In this document: piece after piece, positions 1 through 64,000 of the stretch
Position numbering within the stretch: the stretch's first letter is position 1
How the letters are laid out: every line of letters starts with the position of its first letter
Source of the DNA: Lamellibrachia satsuma
Lineage: Eukaryota; Annelida; Polychaeta; Sabellida; Siboglinidae
DNA length: 64,000 nucleotides
Reading direction: 5' to 3'
NCBI GenBank assembly: GCA_033239005.1
Contig: BSQZ01000010.1
Location: 12,452,001 to 12,516,000 of the forward strand
Position numbers and translations under genes: made by a program
Notes under the pieces: generated by a model
Database searches by the model: none
What the model was told of the DNA's origin: nothing
What the model saw: the letters and a program-made list of their open reading frames with translations, nothing else

Positions 1-63816
<63,816 letters not shown>

Positions 63817-64000
63817 CTGCAAACGACAATGTTAACACAATCGTATGTAAACGGACACAGAAAATTAGAATCAGAACGCAGGAACCGAAATGGGTACATT
63901 AAATAACAAATTAAAAACGCTGTGAAACAAATTACTCGTCGCAAACTTGAATACTAATCTCAAGTTATGTGAATCGGACCAAATTATATTCCGCACAAGG

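Overview
The window is animal genomic DNA and, as far as I can see, holds almost nothing but one very large multi-exon gene on the minus strand. The gene runs off both ends. It reads from about 63,816 leftwards. A SEA domain is spread over three exons and is followed by a Thr/Ser-rich mucin segment, then a first divergent CUB domain, then a long run of repeated modules. Each module is a 113-residue CUB domain plus an 83-residue Thr-rich linker. About 109 exons and roughly 4,540 codons are visible. Neither the signal peptide and first exons nor the C-terminus is in the window. The organism is an invertebrate-type metazoan by inference: AT-rich DNA, short GT-AG exons, mucin/SEA/CUB architecture and a degraded non-LTR retrotransposon. 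The phylum cannot be resolved from sequence alone.

Layout. Positions 1-55,665 are 20 head-to-tail copies of a unit of about 2.77-2.80 kb. Each has five exons (223, 96, 96, 57 and 116 bp; 588 nt, 196 aa). Positions 55,666-57,690 are a more divergent 21st copy that lacks the 223-bp exon at its right end. Positions 57,690-59,430 are a decayed LINE fragment on the plus strand, lying in the next intron. Positions 59,824-60,664 are the two exons of the founder-like CUB domain. Positions 61,031-61,283 are a long (TA)n microsatellite in an intron. Positions 61,292-62,280 are the mucin exon, which also carries the end of the SEA domain. Two short SEA exons lie at 63,322-63,389 and 63,707-63,816.

How it fits together. 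Every module boundary falls at intron phase 1, so whole-unit duplication always adds 196 codons in frame. The unit is built on two levels: inside it, a block of about 470-500 bp carrying one Thr-rich exon is repeated three times. Introns are about as well conserved between units as exons, and neighbouring units are mosaics of each other. This points to recent unequal crossing-over and gene conversion. The product should be an extracellular, heavily O-glycosylated, possibly surface or mucus-type protein with a SEA domain followed by more than 20 CUB domains. One unit (39,007-41,786) has a 1-base deletion in a coding homopolymer, more likely a consensus error than a real break.

Limits. All coordinates, splice sites and identities were read by eye. 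No alignment, profile search or transcript data was available. Names for the repeat parts used below: CUB-N (116 bp), CUB-C (223 bp), Thr-a (96 bp), Thr-b (96 bp), Thr-c (57 bp).
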